This document shows positions 51,944 to 60,727 of a stretch of 64,000 bases of DNA, piece by piece. The stretch comes from Burkholderia puraquae (GTDB lineage: Bacteria > Pseudomonadota > Gammaproteobacteria > Burkholderiales > Burkholderiaceae). The position numbers and the translations under genes are program-made. Numbering within the stretch: position 1 is the stretch's first letter; each line of letters starts with the position of its first letter. Below the pieces are notes generated by a model. That model was not told the origin of the DNA. It saw only the letters and a program-made list of their open reading frames with translations, and did no database searches. Where the stretch lies: NCBI RefSeq assembly GCF_002099195.1, contig NZ_NBYX01000022.1, positions 38,526 to 102,525 on the forward strand, written 5' to 3'.

Positions 51944-53446
51944 ATGAACCGCCCCGACACCCTCGATCTCGGCCGCGCCGAATCGGCCGGCCTGGCGATC
52001 GAGCACCATTCGATCGACTACATTCCCGAACACGAGCGCCACGCGAAGCTCGCCAGCCAGGGCCCGTTCTGGTTCCTCGGCAACTTCCATTTCTTCACGA
52101 TCTCGATCGGTTTCGTCGGGCCCGGCATGGGTCTGTCCGCAGGCTGGACGACACTCGCGGGTGCGCTCGGGATCATGTTCGGCACCCTCTTCATGGCGTT
52201 TCACGGCTCGCAGGGGCCCGAGATGGGCCTGCCGCAGATGATCCAGTCGCGCGCGCAGTTCGGCTATCGCGGCGTGATCATTGCGTTGCTTGCGACGCTG
52301 TTCGTGTTCGTCGGCTTCAACGTCGTCAACGTATCGCTGATGGTCGACGGCGTGCACAACGTATTCGGGATCGATGGCGGCTTCGTCGCCGTCGCGGCAG
52401 TGACAACGGGCGCGCTGCTCGCCATCTACGGCCATGACCTGATGCATCGGACTTTCACGTGGGCGCTGATCGCGACACTGCCGCTCTATACGCTCGTGAC
52501 GCTCGCACTCGCGTTCGGCCATGCGACGCCGGCACCCGCCACCATGGCACCGGTCGCCGCTCCGGGCTTCAACTGGATCGCATTCGCCACGCAATTCGCG
52601 ATCGCCGCGAGCTACAACATTTCGTATGCGCCGTATGTGTCGGACTATTCGCGCTATCTGCCGAAAAACACGAGCCGCGCGAAGCTGATCGCGGTGATCT
52701 TCGCCGGCGCATCGCTGTCGGGCACCTGGATGATCGGCCTCGGCGCGTGGCTCGCGCAGAAGCTGCACGCGGCCGACGCGCTGGTCGCGATGAACGAAGT
52801 CGGCACGTCGCTCATGCCGGGCCTCGGCAAGCTGATCGCGATCGTGTCGCTGGTCGGCTTCCTGCCGATCATCGCGCTCAACGCGTACAGCGCGATGCTG
52901 ACCGTACTGACCGCCGCCGATTCGATCGTGCCGATCCGTCCGACTCGCCGCGCGCGCGTTGCATCGATCGTCGCGATCAGCACGTTCGTGCTCGCCTGCG
53001 TATTCGCGATTCGGGGCAACGGCATCGCGCTGCTGCAGACGTTCCTGACGCTGATGCTTTACTTCCTCGTGCCGTGGACCGCAGTGAATCTCGTCGACTA
53101 TTTCTTCGTGCGCCGCGGCCACTATGCGATCGCGCACTTCTTCATGCCGAACGGGCTCTACGGCGCGTGGCAACCGCGCGGCATCGTCGCATACCTCGTC
53201 GGCTTCGCGGCGATGGTGCCGTTCTTCTATGTCTTCGACGCCGAGGCGAACCGCGAGATTTTCGTCGGGCCGTTCGCGCGAATGCTCGGCGGCGTGGATA
53301 TCGCGTGGCTCGTCGGCCTGGTCGTCGCGGGCGCTGCGTACTGGCTGCTGTCGCGGTCGCTCGACCTCGCGCGCGAACGCCGCATCATTGCCGGGACGCC
53401 TTCCCCCGAGACGCTCGCGGATACCGTCACGCACGAGCGTGCGTGA
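51944..53446 (+). CDS. NCS1-family purine-cytosine/allantoin-type permease
   Basis: A 500-residue transporter with about 12 helices. Signatures: IEHHSIDYIPEHERHAKLASQGPFWFLGNFHFFTISIGFVGPGMGL, HGSQGPEMGLPQMIQSRAQFGYRGVII and ISYAPYVSDYSRYLPKNTSRAKLI are typical of NCS1 cation-nucleobase symporters. Close relatives sit next to gbuA in pseudomonads, so a guanidino compound or nitrogen-rich heterocycle is a plausible substrate. AAGGAGAC precedes ATG 51944. Confidence 0.9.
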   Translation: MNRPDTLDLGRAESAGLAIEHHSIDYIPEHERHAKLASQGPFWFLGNFHFFTISIGFVGPGMGLSAGWTTLAGALGIMFGTLFMAFHGSQGPEMGLPQMIQSRAQFGYRGVIIALLATLFVFVGFNVVNVSLMVDGVHNVFGIDGGFVAVAAVTTGALLAIYGHDLMHRTFTWALIATLPLYTLVTLALAFGHATPAPATMAPVAAPGFNWIAFATQFAIAASYNISYAPYVSDYSRYLPKNTSRAKLIAVIFAGASLSGTWMIGLGAWLAQKLHAADALVAMNEVGTSLMPGLGKLIAIVSLVGFLPIIALNAYSAMLTVLTAADSIVPIRPTRRARVASIVAISTFVLACVFAIRGNGIALLQTFLTLMLYFLVPWTAVNLVDYFFVRRGHYAIAHFFMPNGLYGAWQPRGIVAYLVGFAAMVPFFYVFDAEANREIFVGPFARMLGGVDIAWLVGLVVAGAAYWLLSRSLDLARERRIIAGTPSPETLADTVTHERA

Positions 53447-53497
53447 TCATGAGCTGCCCGTGACACCGGGCCAGCCCGTCACGGAATGAACCCCGCC

Positions 53498-53531
53498 GCC
53501 GGCCGCCCGATCGGTTGTCGCGGCGGCCGGC
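53498..53531. terminator. Possible hairpin between convergent genes
   Basis: GCCGGCCGCC pairs with GGCGGCCGGC (10-bp stem, 14-base loop) between the convergent NCS1 permease and metE genes. No T-run, so termination strength is uncertain. Confidence 0.4.
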
Positions 53532-53547
53532 ACGCAACGTTCGCGCG

Positions 53548-55842
53548 TTACTGCACCTGGTTGCGCAGCGTCTTCGCGGCGGCGACCATGTTCGTCAGCG
53601 CCGGAATCACTTCCGCCCACTGGCGCGTCTTCAGGCCGCAATCCGGGTTCACCCACAGGCGCTCCGCCGGAATCCGTTCCGCCGCCTTCTTCATCAGGCC
53701 GACGATGTGTTCCTGGGTCGGAATGTTGGGCGAGTGAATGTCGTACACGCCCGGCCCGATCTCGTTCGGATACTTGAAGTTGTCGAACGCGTCGAGCAGT
53801 TCCATGTCCGAGCGCGACGTCTCGATCGTGATTACATCCGCATCCATGTCGGCGATCGACGCGATGATGTCGTTGAACTCCGAATAGCACATGTGCGTGT
53901 GAATCTGCGTATCGTCCTGCACGCCGTTCGCGGTGATGCGGAACGATTCGACCGCCCACTTCAGGTACTCGCCCCATTGCGCGCGGCGCAGCGGCAACCC
54001 TTCGCGCAGCGCAGCCTCGTCGATCTGGATCACGCGCACGCCGGCCCTCTCGAGATCGAGCACTTCGTCGCGGATCGCCAGCGCGAGCTGGTAGCACGAC
54101 ACCGAGCGCGGCTGGTCGTCACGCACGAACGACCAGTTCAGGATCGTGACCGGGCCGGTCAGCATGCCCTTCATCGGCTTGTTCGTCAGCGACTGCGCAT
54201 ACGCGATCCATTCAACCGTCATCGCCTTCGGGCGGCTGATGTCGCCGAACAGGATCGGCGGCTTCACGCAGCGCGAACCGTACGACTGCACCCAGCCGAA
54301 CTGGCTGAACGCATAGCCGTCGAGTTGCTCGCCGAAATATTCGACCATGTCGTTGCGTTCGGCTTCGCCGTGTACGAGCACGTCGAGTTCGAGCGATTCC
54401 TGTTCGCGGACGCTGCGTTCGATCTCGGCCTGCATCGCCGCGCGGTAGCCGGCTTCATCCAGCGCGCCGGCCTTGAACTGGCTGCGGGCCTGACGGATCT
54501 CGCCGGTCTGCGGGAACGAGCCGATCGTCGTCGTCGGGAATGCCGGCAGGTTCAGGCGTACCGACTGCTTCGGCGCGCGCTGCGTATAGGGGCTCACGCG
54601 GTTGCCGAGCCGCGCGTCGATCCGTGCGATCGCGGCCTTCACCGCCGGGTTGTTCACGCGCGGCGAATTGCGACGCGAATGAATCGCGGCGGCGTTCGCG
54701 GCCAGCGCATCGGCCACCTTGTCGCGGCCTTCGTTCAGTGCGGTCGCGAGCACCTTCAGCTCGTCGAGCTTCTGCAGCGCGAACGCGAGCCACGAGCGGA
54801 TGTCCGCATCGAGCTTCTCCTCGCTCGCGAGATCGACCGGCACGTGCAGCAGCGAGCACGACGGCGCGAGCCACAGGCGATCGCCCAGTTGCGTTGCGAG
54901 CGGCTCGAGCCAGTCGAGCGTCGCGTTCAGGTCCGTCTTCCAGATGTTGCGGCCGTTGACCGCGCCCACCGACAGCACGCGCTCGGCCGGCAGTTCACGC
55001 ACCAGCGCGTCGACTTCGTCGCGCGCGTTGATTGCATCGACGTGCAGGCCGTCGACCGACAGCGCGCTCGCGAGCGCCAGGTTGCCCTGCAGCTGGCCGA
55101 AGTATGTCGCGAGCAGCACCTTGATCCGGCGCGTTTCGAGCGCTGCGTACGCGGTCTTGAATGCTTGTTGCCAGTCGGCGTCGAGTTCGGTGACGAGAAT
55201 CGGTTCGTCGATCTGCACCCATTCGACGCCCTGCGCGGTCAGCGTATCGAGCAGCGCGCCGTACACGGGCAGCAGCTTCGGCAGCAGCGCGAGGCGGTCG
55301 GAATCGTCCTTCGCCTTGCCGAGCCACAGGTACGTGACGGGGCCGAGGATCACCGGCTTCGCGGCCACGCCCTGCGCCTGCGCTTCCGCCAGTTGCTGGA
55401 GCAGGCGCGACGGGTCGAGCGAGAAGTTCGTGTCCGCGTGGAATTCCGGCACGATGTAGTGGTAGTTCGTATCGAACCACTTGGTCATTTCACCGGCCGC
55501 GACCCCGCCGCAGCACGTGGCATGCGCTTCCGCCGACTGCGCCGAACGGCCGCGCGCGACGCGGAAATAGTTGTCGAGCACGTCGCCGTGGAACCCCTGC
55601 ACGCGCTTCGGCAGGTTGCCGAGCGTGAAGCTCATGTCGAGCACCTGGTCGTAGAACGCGAAGTCGCCGATCGGGGCCAGGTCCAGGTCGCGCTGGTCGT
55701 TCCAGTGACGCTGGCGCAGCTCGGCGCCGAGCGCCTTCAGCTCGTCGCGCGACGATTCACCTTTCCAGTAGCGTTCGAGACCGAACTTGAGTTCGCGCTT
55801 CGCGCCGATGCGCGGAAAACCGAGGTTGTGTGTCGTGACCAT
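53548..55842 (-). CDS. metE: Cobalamin-independent methionine synthase
   Basis: A 764-residue enzyme that transfers a methyl group from 5-methyltetrahydropteroyltriglutamate to homocysteine. N-terminal half opens LGFPRIGAKRELKFGLERYWKGE; the C-terminal catalytic half has FPTTTIGSFPQTGEIR, HGEAERNDMVEYFGEQL, QIDEAALREGLPL and the zinc ligands in HTHMCYSEFN and NPDCGLKTR. Full length for the family. The frame reads upstream but the ATG at 55842 opens directly onto the conserved start. It diverges from metR, and an inverted repeat lies between. Confidence 0.97.
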   Translation of the reverse strand: MVTTHNLGFPRIGAKRELKFGLERYWKGESSRDELKALGAELRQRHWNDQRDLDLAPIGDFAFYDQVLDMSFTLGNLPKRVQGFHGDVLDNYFRVARGRSAQSAEAHATCCGGVAAGEMTKWFDTNYHYIVPEFHADTNFSLDPSRLLQQLAEAQAQGVAAKPVILGPVTYLWLGKAKDDSDRLALLPKLLPVYGALLDTLTAQGVEWVQIDEPILVTELDADWQQAFKTAYAALETRRIKVLLATYFGQLQGNLALASALSVDGLHVDAINARDEVDALVRELPAERVLSVGAVNGRNIWKTDLNATLDWLEPLATQLGDRLWLAPSCSLLHVPVDLASEEKLDADIRSWLAFALQKLDELKVLATALNEGRDKVADALAANAAAIHSRRNSPRVNNPAVKAAIARIDARLGNRVSPYTQRAPKQSVRLNLPAFPTTTIGSFPQTGEIRQARSQFKAGALDEAGYRAAMQAEIERSVREQESLELDVLVHGEAERNDMVEYFGEQLDGYAFSQFGWVQSYGSRCVKPPILFGDISRPKAMTVEWIAYAQSLTNKPMKGMLTGPVTILNWSFVRDDQPRSVSCYQLALAIRDEVLDLERAGVRVIQIDEAALREGLPLRRAQWGEYLKWAVESFRITANGVQDDTQIHTHMCYSEFNDIIASIADMDADVITIETSRSDMELLDAFDNFKYPNEIGPGVYDIHSPNIPTQEHIVGLMKKAAERIPAERLWVNPDCGLKTRQWAEVIPALTNMVAAAKTLRNQVQ

Positions 55843-55900
55843 GAGCTGCCGTCCAGAAGAAAATTGAAGATCCGGCAGCCATGATAGGGATTTCAAACCA

Positions 55901-55923
55901 TGAAATAAAATGGCATTATTTCA
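55901..55923. promoter_or_regulatory. Inverted repeat, probable MetR operator
   Basis: TGAAATAA and TTATTTCA form a perfect 8-bp inverted repeat with a 7-base spacer in the metE-metR gap. TGAA...TTCA half sites match the ends of the known MetR box. A related element, TTTCA-N5-TGAAA, overlaps it at 55891-55905. The AT-rich stretch contrasts sharply with the surrounding DNA. Confidence 0.65.
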
Positions 55924-55969
55924 TTCATCCATTAAAGTTATTCATGTATTTGTTGCGCGAGCGCTATCC

Positions 55970-56878
55970 ATGCTGGAACGATTCCATCTCGTCGTCATTC
56001 GTGAGGTCGAGCGCCAGGGTTCGCTGACCGCGGCCGCCAATGCGCTGCACCTCACGCAATCGGCACTGAGCCATACCGTCCGGAAAATCGAGCAGCAGCT
56101 CGGCACGCCGATCTGGGACCGGGAGGGTCGCGGCCTGCGGCTCACGCAGGGCGGCCAATATCTGCTGAAGCTGGCGAACCGGCTGCTGCCGCAGTTCGAG
56201 CTCGCCGAGGAGCGGATGAAGCAGTACGCGAAGGGCGAGCGCGGCACGCTGCGTATCGGGATGGAGTGCCACCCGTGCTACCAGTGGCTGCTGAAGGTCG
56301 TGTCGCCGTACCTGTCGCGCTGGCCCGACGTCGACGTGGACGTGAAGCAGCGCTTCCAGTTCGGCGGCATCGGTGCGCTGTTCGGCTACGACATCGACGT
56401 GCTCGTGACGCCCGATCCGCTGAACAAGCCGGGCCTCCGCTTCGACCCTGTGTTCGACTATGAGCAGGTGCTGGTGGTCGCCGACTCGCACCGGTTCGCG
56501 AATGCCGACTACGTGACGCCCGAGCAGCTCACCGACGAGATCCTGATCACCTACCCGGTCGAAACCGACCGGCTCGACATCTACAACCAGTTCCTGACGC
56601 CGGCCGGCATCGTGCCGAGGCGGCACAAGTCGATCGAGACGACCGACATCATGCTGCAGATGGTGGCAAGCGGGCGCGGCGTGGCTGCGCTGCCGAGATG
56701 GCTTGCCGACGAATACGCGGACCGGATGCCGGTCGTGCCGGTCAAACTCGGCAAGAAGGGGATTGCGAAGCAGATCTTCCTCGGCATCCGCGAGGCGGAT
56801 GCGTCGATCGACTATCTGGCCGCGTTCGTCGCGCTGGCGCGCGAATCGACGTGGAGCGCGCCGCGCATGCTGCGCTAG
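55970..56878 (+). CDS. metR: LysR-family regulator MetR
   Basis: A 302-residue LysR protein: helix-turn-helix MLERFHLVVIREVERQGSLTAAANALHLTQSALSHTVRKIEQQLGTPIWDREGRGLRLTQ, then the effector domain with LRIGMECHPCYQWLLKVVSPYLSRWPDVDVDVKQRF and AGIVPRRHKSIETTDIMLQMVASGRGVAALPRWL, all characteristic of MetR. It activates metE with homocysteine as co-inducer. Divergent from metE. The start at 55970 is the first Met giving the conserved MLERFHL opening; an earlier Met at 55910 lies inside the operator region. Confidence 0.95.
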   Translation: MLERFHLVVIREVERQGSLTAAANALHLTQSALSHTVRKIEQQLGTPIWDREGRGLRLTQGGQYLLKLANRLLPQFELAEERMKQYAKGERGTLRIGMECHPCYQWLLKVVSPYLSRWPDVDVDVKQRFQFGGIGALFGYDIDVLVTPDPLNKPGLRFDPVFDYEQVLVVADSHRFANADYVTPEQLTDEILITYPVETDRLDIYNQFLTPAGIVPRRHKSIETTDIMLQMVASGRGVAALPRWLADEYADRMPVVPVKLGKKGIAKQIFLGIREADASIDYLAAFVALARESTWSAPRMLR

Positions 56879-56900
56879 GCGCGCTCCGTTGCGATGCGCG

Positions 56901-57623
56901 TCAGGCGGCGCGCATGCCGATACGTTCGCTGCGCTCGACCCATGCGCCGAACAGCAGGCCGATCGTCGTCCACATGATCACCTGCATGCCGATGGCCGCC
57001 ACGCGGAACTTCCACAGCAAGGCCGCCGGGAAATCGGCCGGCAACTCGCTGACCGACGGCAGCCCGATCTGCACGGCCGCGATGATTGCGACGAACACGA
57101 GCCCGGCGGCGATCGACGCGTTCCACTGCCCGAGCTTCGCCAGCAGATGGCGGCGCACGCTGACCGAGAACACCATCGTCGCGACCGAGATCGCGATCAT
57201 CAGGAAGAACAACCCCGTGCGATAGCCGATCGTGTCGGGGTCTCCCACCGACGGCGGATTGGCCGGGTACTTGATGTTCGGCACGATCACGAGCGCGACG
57301 AACGACGCCAGCGCAAGCCACGCAGCCAGCGGCCGTGCCGGGAGACGGCTGCCTCGACCATACGCATACGCAAAGACCAGCGAGAACAGCCCGCCGAATG
57401 CCGCGCCGTAGGTCACGACGCCCGTCAGCAGGCCGAGGCCGGCTTGCGTGTGGCGGCTGACCAGTTCGGGTTCCGGTGCTTCGCCTTGGGCGGCTTCGGT
57501 TTTTTCTTCGAAGGAGATTGCCTGATCGACTTGCGGTTCGCCGACGATTTTCGCGAAACCGAACGTGAGGAGGCCTGCGGCGATGCCTGCGAGCATCCCG
57601 CGCATGAGCAGCTTTCCGACCAT
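56901..57623 (-). CDS. cbtA: Cobalt transporter subunit CbtA
   Basis: A 240-residue inner-membrane protein with about five or six helices: MVGKLLMRGMLAGIAAGLLTFGFAKIVGEPQVDQAISFEEK and GLLTGVVTYGAAFGGLFSLVFAYAYGR are CbtA hallmarks, as is VIMWTTIGLLFGAWVERS. Together with CbtB it is thought to take up cobalt for cobalamin synthesis. It follows cbtB by 13 bp in an operon that begins with a cobalamin riboswitch. Confidence 0.92.
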   Translation of the reverse strand: MVGKLLMRGMLAGIAAGLLTFGFAKIVGEPQVDQAISFEEKTEAAQGEAPEPELVSRHTQAGLGLLTGVVTYGAAFGGLFSLVFAYAYGRGSRLPARPLAAWLALASFVALVIVPNIKYPANPPSVGDPDTIGYRTGLFFLMIAISVATMVFSVSVRRHLLAKLGQWNASIAAGLVFVAIIAAVQIGLPSVSELPADFPAALLWKFRVAAIGMQVIMWTTIGLLFGAWVERSERIGMRAA

Positions 57624-57636
57624 CGTGAACTCCGCG

Positions 57637-57846
57637 TCAGTGGCAGGGGAAGCCGAGCAGATGGCGGCCGTCGTGGACGAACTCGTGGACATACATACCC
57701 GGCACGAGCGACGTCGCACCTTGTTCCGCACCGACGAAATACAGTGCGAGCAACAGGATCAAGCCAACGAACACGGCCCACGGCAACAGTTCGCGGACGG
57801 GGATGGGTGCCGGCACGACCGCCGGCTTCAGCACTGCTTCGCTCAT
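57637..57846 (-). CDS. cbtB: Cobalt transporter subunit CbtB
   Basis: A 69-residue protein with a single helix (LLPWAVFVGLILLLALYFVGAEQGA) and a C-terminal metal-binding tail rich in His and Cys: VHEFVHDGRHLLGFPCH. This architecture is typical of CbtB, the small partner of CbtA. First gene of the cbtBA operon, directly after the riboswitch. Confidence 0.92.
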   Translation of the reverse strand: MSEAVLKPAVVPAPIPVRELLPWAVFVGLILLLALYFVGAEQGATSLVPGMYVHEFVHDGRHLLGFPCH

Positions 57847-57896
57847 GGATGCACCTCAGGGGAATCGCGCCCCGACAAATGTTGGATGGGTACGAA

Positions 57897-57990
57897 GGCA
57901 GGTCTGGCTTCCGGGATCATGGATCACCGGTTACAGTGGCGCGACCGCGCCGGAATTGCACCGGCTTCCGCGTTTCGTATCGGGCGAATT
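57897..57990 (-). ncRNA. Cobalamin (adenosylcobalamin) riboswitch upstream of cbtBA
   Basis: Reading leftward, the transcript leader contains GGAAGCCGGTGCAATTCCGG, then GCGGTCGCGCCACTGTAACCGG, which is the B12-box region (GCCACTGTA), and closes with GGAAGCCAGACCTGCC, the expected order of cobalamin riboswitch core elements. The leader lies immediately before cbtB, so coenzyme B12 should repress cobalt uptake. The 5' end and the P2 stem are not certain, and the element looks compact. Confidence 0.85.
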
Positions 57991-58066
57991 GTACGCGCGA
58001 ACGATCGCGTATTGAAGCGGCGGCAGGTGGACGAGCGCATCCGTCCCGGATCATCCGAAAACCAAC

Positions 58067-58654
58067 ATGAACATGCATGCCTCGCTGCGCCTGATCGCAC
58101 ATGCCTCGACCCGGGCGATGCGCACCGGCACGTTTCCCGACGACGATCCGCTCGACGCGCTCGGGCTCGCCGAAGCCGGGGCGCTGCGCGACCAGTGGAC
58201 GGGCATCGCCGGCTCGCTCGTGCTGTGCAGCCCGGCCCGCCGTGCAGTGCAGACCGCCGATGCGCTCGGGCTGCAAGCCAAAATCGACGACGCCCTGCGC
58301 GACATCGACTACCGACACTGGCGCGGCAAGCGGCTGCACGACCTCGCGCACGACTTTCCTGACGAATTGGGCGCGTGGATCGGCGATCCATCGGCTTCGC
58401 CGCACGGCGGCGAGTCGTTCGAAGCAGCGATGCGCCGCGTCGGCACATGGTTGAACGCGCTGCAACACGGCCGCGACGTCGTCGCCATCACGCATGCGCC
58501 GATCGTTCGCGCGGCCGTCGCGCATGCGCTGCGGATGGATATCAAGTCGGCAACCCGCATCGACGTTGCACCGCTGTCGTGCACGACATTCGCTGCGTCG
58601 CCGCACGGATGGACGTTGATCGCCGACGACGATCGGCACGACACTGCGACGTAG
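58067..58654 (+). CDS. Histidine-phosphatase-superfamily protein with altered RHG motif (CobC-like locus)
   Basis: A 195-residue protein of the histidine phosphatase fold: phosphoacceptor H12 in LIAHAST, LVLCSPARRAVQTADAL, DYRHWRGKRL, HGGESFEAAMRRVGTWL and ITHAPIVRAAVAHAL with the second catalytic His. The usual LxRHGxT reads LIAHAST, so the motif's Arg and Gly are both Ala. It diverges from the B12-riboswitch-controlled cbtBA genes, so an alpha-ribazole phosphatase-like role in cobalamin synthesis is possible. Start: ATG 58067 or, two codons on, 58073. Family sure; activity uncertain because of the changed motif. Confidence 0.82.
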   Translation: MNMHASLRLIAHASTRAMRTGTFPDDDPLDALGLAEAGALRDQWTGIAGSLVLCSPARRAVQTADALGLQAKIDDALRDIDYRHWRGKRLHDLAHDFPDELGAWIGDPSASPHGGESFEAAMRRVGTWLNALQHGRDVVAITHAPIVRAAVAHALRMDIKSATRIDVAPLSCTTFAASPHGWTLIADDDRHDTAT

Positions 58655-58839
58655 CCGCCTGCCGTGTCGCATTCGCGATATCGACCACGACACAAGCCGA
58701 CGTGTCGCGTCGTATCGCAATTGCCTGGCGATGTTCACCTTACGTCGCTGCAAGACATTCCGTTCGCCCTCCCTGCTGTCATCAAACTGACTGCTAGCCG
58801 AAGCTAGGATCGGTCGCGGTTCCCTTACGAGATACCGTC

Positions 58840-60432
58840 ATGAATCAACCTGTTTCGTCCGCCCCGAACAATCCGGGCTCCGTCGAGCACGCCCGACAGG
58901 TCGGCTATGCCGTGTTCCTGCTGGTGCTCGCGATCGGTGCGATCTACATCGCCACGCACCTGATCGACGATCTGTCGCCGATGCGCGAAGGATCGCTGTT
59001 CCCGTACCTGATGCTCGGCGCCGCGCTGCTGATCGCGCTCGGCTTCGAATTCGTCAATGGTTTCCACGACACCGCGAACGCGGTGGCCACCGTGATCTAT
59101 ACGCACTCGCTGACGCCGAACGTCGCGGTGATCTGGTCCGGCCTGTGGAACTTCCTCGGCGTGATGATCTCGAGCGGCGCCGTCGCGTTCGGCATCCTGC
59201 AACTGCTGCCGGTCGAACTGATCCTGCAGGTCGGCAGCGGCGCGGGCTTCGCGATGGTGTTCGCACTGCTGATCGCCGCGATCGTGTGGAACCTCGCGAC
59301 CTGGTATTTCGGGTTGCCGTCGTCGAGCTCGCATACGCTGATCGGATCGATCATCGGCGTCGGGCTGATGAACCAGCTGATGCACGGGCCGTCCGGCACG
59401 AGCGGCGTCGACTGGGGCCAGGCGCTCGGCGTCGGCAAGTCGCTACTGCTCTCGCCGCTCGTCGGCTTCCTGTGCGCGGCGCTGCTGCTGCTCGTGCTGA
59501 AAACCCTCGTGCGGATTCCGGAGCTGTACAAGGAGCCGCCGAAGGACCAGCCGCCGCCGTTCTGGATTCGTTGCCTGCTGATCCTGACCTGCACGGGCGT
59601 GTCGTTCGCGCACGGCTCGAACGACGGCCAGAAAGGGATGGGGCTCATCATGCTGATCCTGATCGGCACGGTGCCGACCGCCTATGCGCTGAACAAGGCC
59701 GTCACGCCCGCCGAGACGCAAACCTTCGTGGCGGTCGCGAACCAGGCAGCCGCGACGTTCGGGAAGTACACGAACGGCGTCGCACCGTCGGCGAACCCGC
59801 GCGCCGACGTCGAGCTGTATGTACAGCATCGCGAACTGACGCCGGCCGTGATCCCCGCCGTTCAGCAGTTGTCCACGTTGCTTGCGACCGCCGTCGGCGC
59901 GTCGGGTTCGATGGCGGCCGTGCCGCAAGGTGACGTCGACAACGTGCGCAACACGATGTATCTGGTGTCGGAAGCAATTCGCCTGATCGAGAAGTCCGGA
60001 CAGCCCGCGTTCGCCGCCGACGACAAGCTCGCGATCGACAACTATCGCAAGCAGCTCGACCACGCGACCAAGTTCATTCCGACGTGGGTGAAGGTTGCGG
60101 TCGCGATCGCACTGGGCCTCGGCACGATGGTCGGCTGGAAGCGGATCGTCGTGACCGTCGGCGAGAAAATCGGCAAGCAGCACCTGACGTACGGACAGGG
60201 CGCGTCGGCCGAACTCGTCGCGATGCTCACGATCGGCGCGGCCGACGTGTACGGATTGCCGGTGTCGACGACACACGTGCTGTCATCGGGCGTCGCGGGC
60301 ACGATGGCAGCGAACGGCTCCGGGCTGCAATGGAGCACGGTGCGCAGCCTCGTGCTGGCGTGGGTGCTGACGCTGCCGGCGTCGATCGTGCTTGCCGGCG
60401 GACTCTATTGGCTGTTCCGGTTGGTGGCGTGA
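58840..60432 (+). CDS. Inorganic phosphate transporter, PiT family
   Basis: A 530-residue inner-membrane transporter: GFEFVNGFHDTANAVATVIYTHSLTPNVAVIWSGLWNFLGVM and VSFAHGSNDGQKGMGLIMLI are the two PiT signature repeats (GANDVANA-like), and GLPVSTTHVLSSGVAGTM is the second-half motif. A large hydrophilic insert of about 150 residues (about 300-440) separates the halves. It imports metal-phosphate with protons. Monocistronic with a 185-bp leader. Confidence 0.93.
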   Translation: MNQPVSSAPNNPGSVEHARQVGYAVFLLVLAIGAIYIATHLIDDLSPMREGSLFPYLMLGAALLIALGFEFVNGFHDTANAVATVIYTHSLTPNVAVIWSGLWNFLGVMISSGAVAFGILQLLPVELILQVGSGAGFAMVFALLIAAIVWNLATWYFGLPSSSSHTLIGSIIGVGLMNQLMHGPSGTSGVDWGQALGVGKSLLLSPLVGFLCAALLLLVLKTLVRIPELYKEPPKDQPPPFWIRCLLILTCTGVSFAHGSNDGQKGMGLIMLILIGTVPTAYALNKAVTPAETQTFVAVANQAAATFGKYTNGVAPSANPRADVELYVQHRELTPAVIPAVQQLSTLLATAVGASGSMAAVPQGDVDNVRNTMYLVSEAIRLIEKSGQPAFAADDKLAIDNYRKQLDHATKFIPTWVKVAVAIALGLGTMVGWKRIVVTVGEKIGKQHLTYGQGASAELVAMLTIGAADVYGLPVSTTHVLSSGVAGTMAANGSGLQWSTVRSLVLAWVLTLPASIVLAGGLYWLFRLVA

Positions 60433-60727
60433 CCGGTGATGCGATGGGTGGCCGGCAGGAGCCGGCTGCCGGCTGCAGAAAACTCGACCCTCGCCTTTCC
60501 GCCTTTCCATTTCGACTCGTCGAGGCATCGGATGCGTCCATGCCATCTCGAGCGCTCACCTTCCTCCTTTCCCGAATTGAAGCGCAAGATCTGGAGCGCG
60601 CCGGCGCATGGACATCCGTAGACTGGGTTCATCAAACCTTACGGTAGGCTCAACCGTGCGGACAATGTGGCCGAAGCATGCCGCGCGACTGCATGGCGCC
60701 ACATTGCTGATGAACCGAGGTACGCCC

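Noticed and set aside
53515..55884. A rightward open frame of almost 790 codons opposite metE
   Set aside because: Antisense of metE, with shadow-frame composition and no family resemblance.
60451..60473. GCCGGCAG/CTGCCGGC hairpin after the PiT gene as a terminator
   Set aside because: The stem is good, but the sequence after it is GC-rich with no T-run, so I did not list it as a feature.
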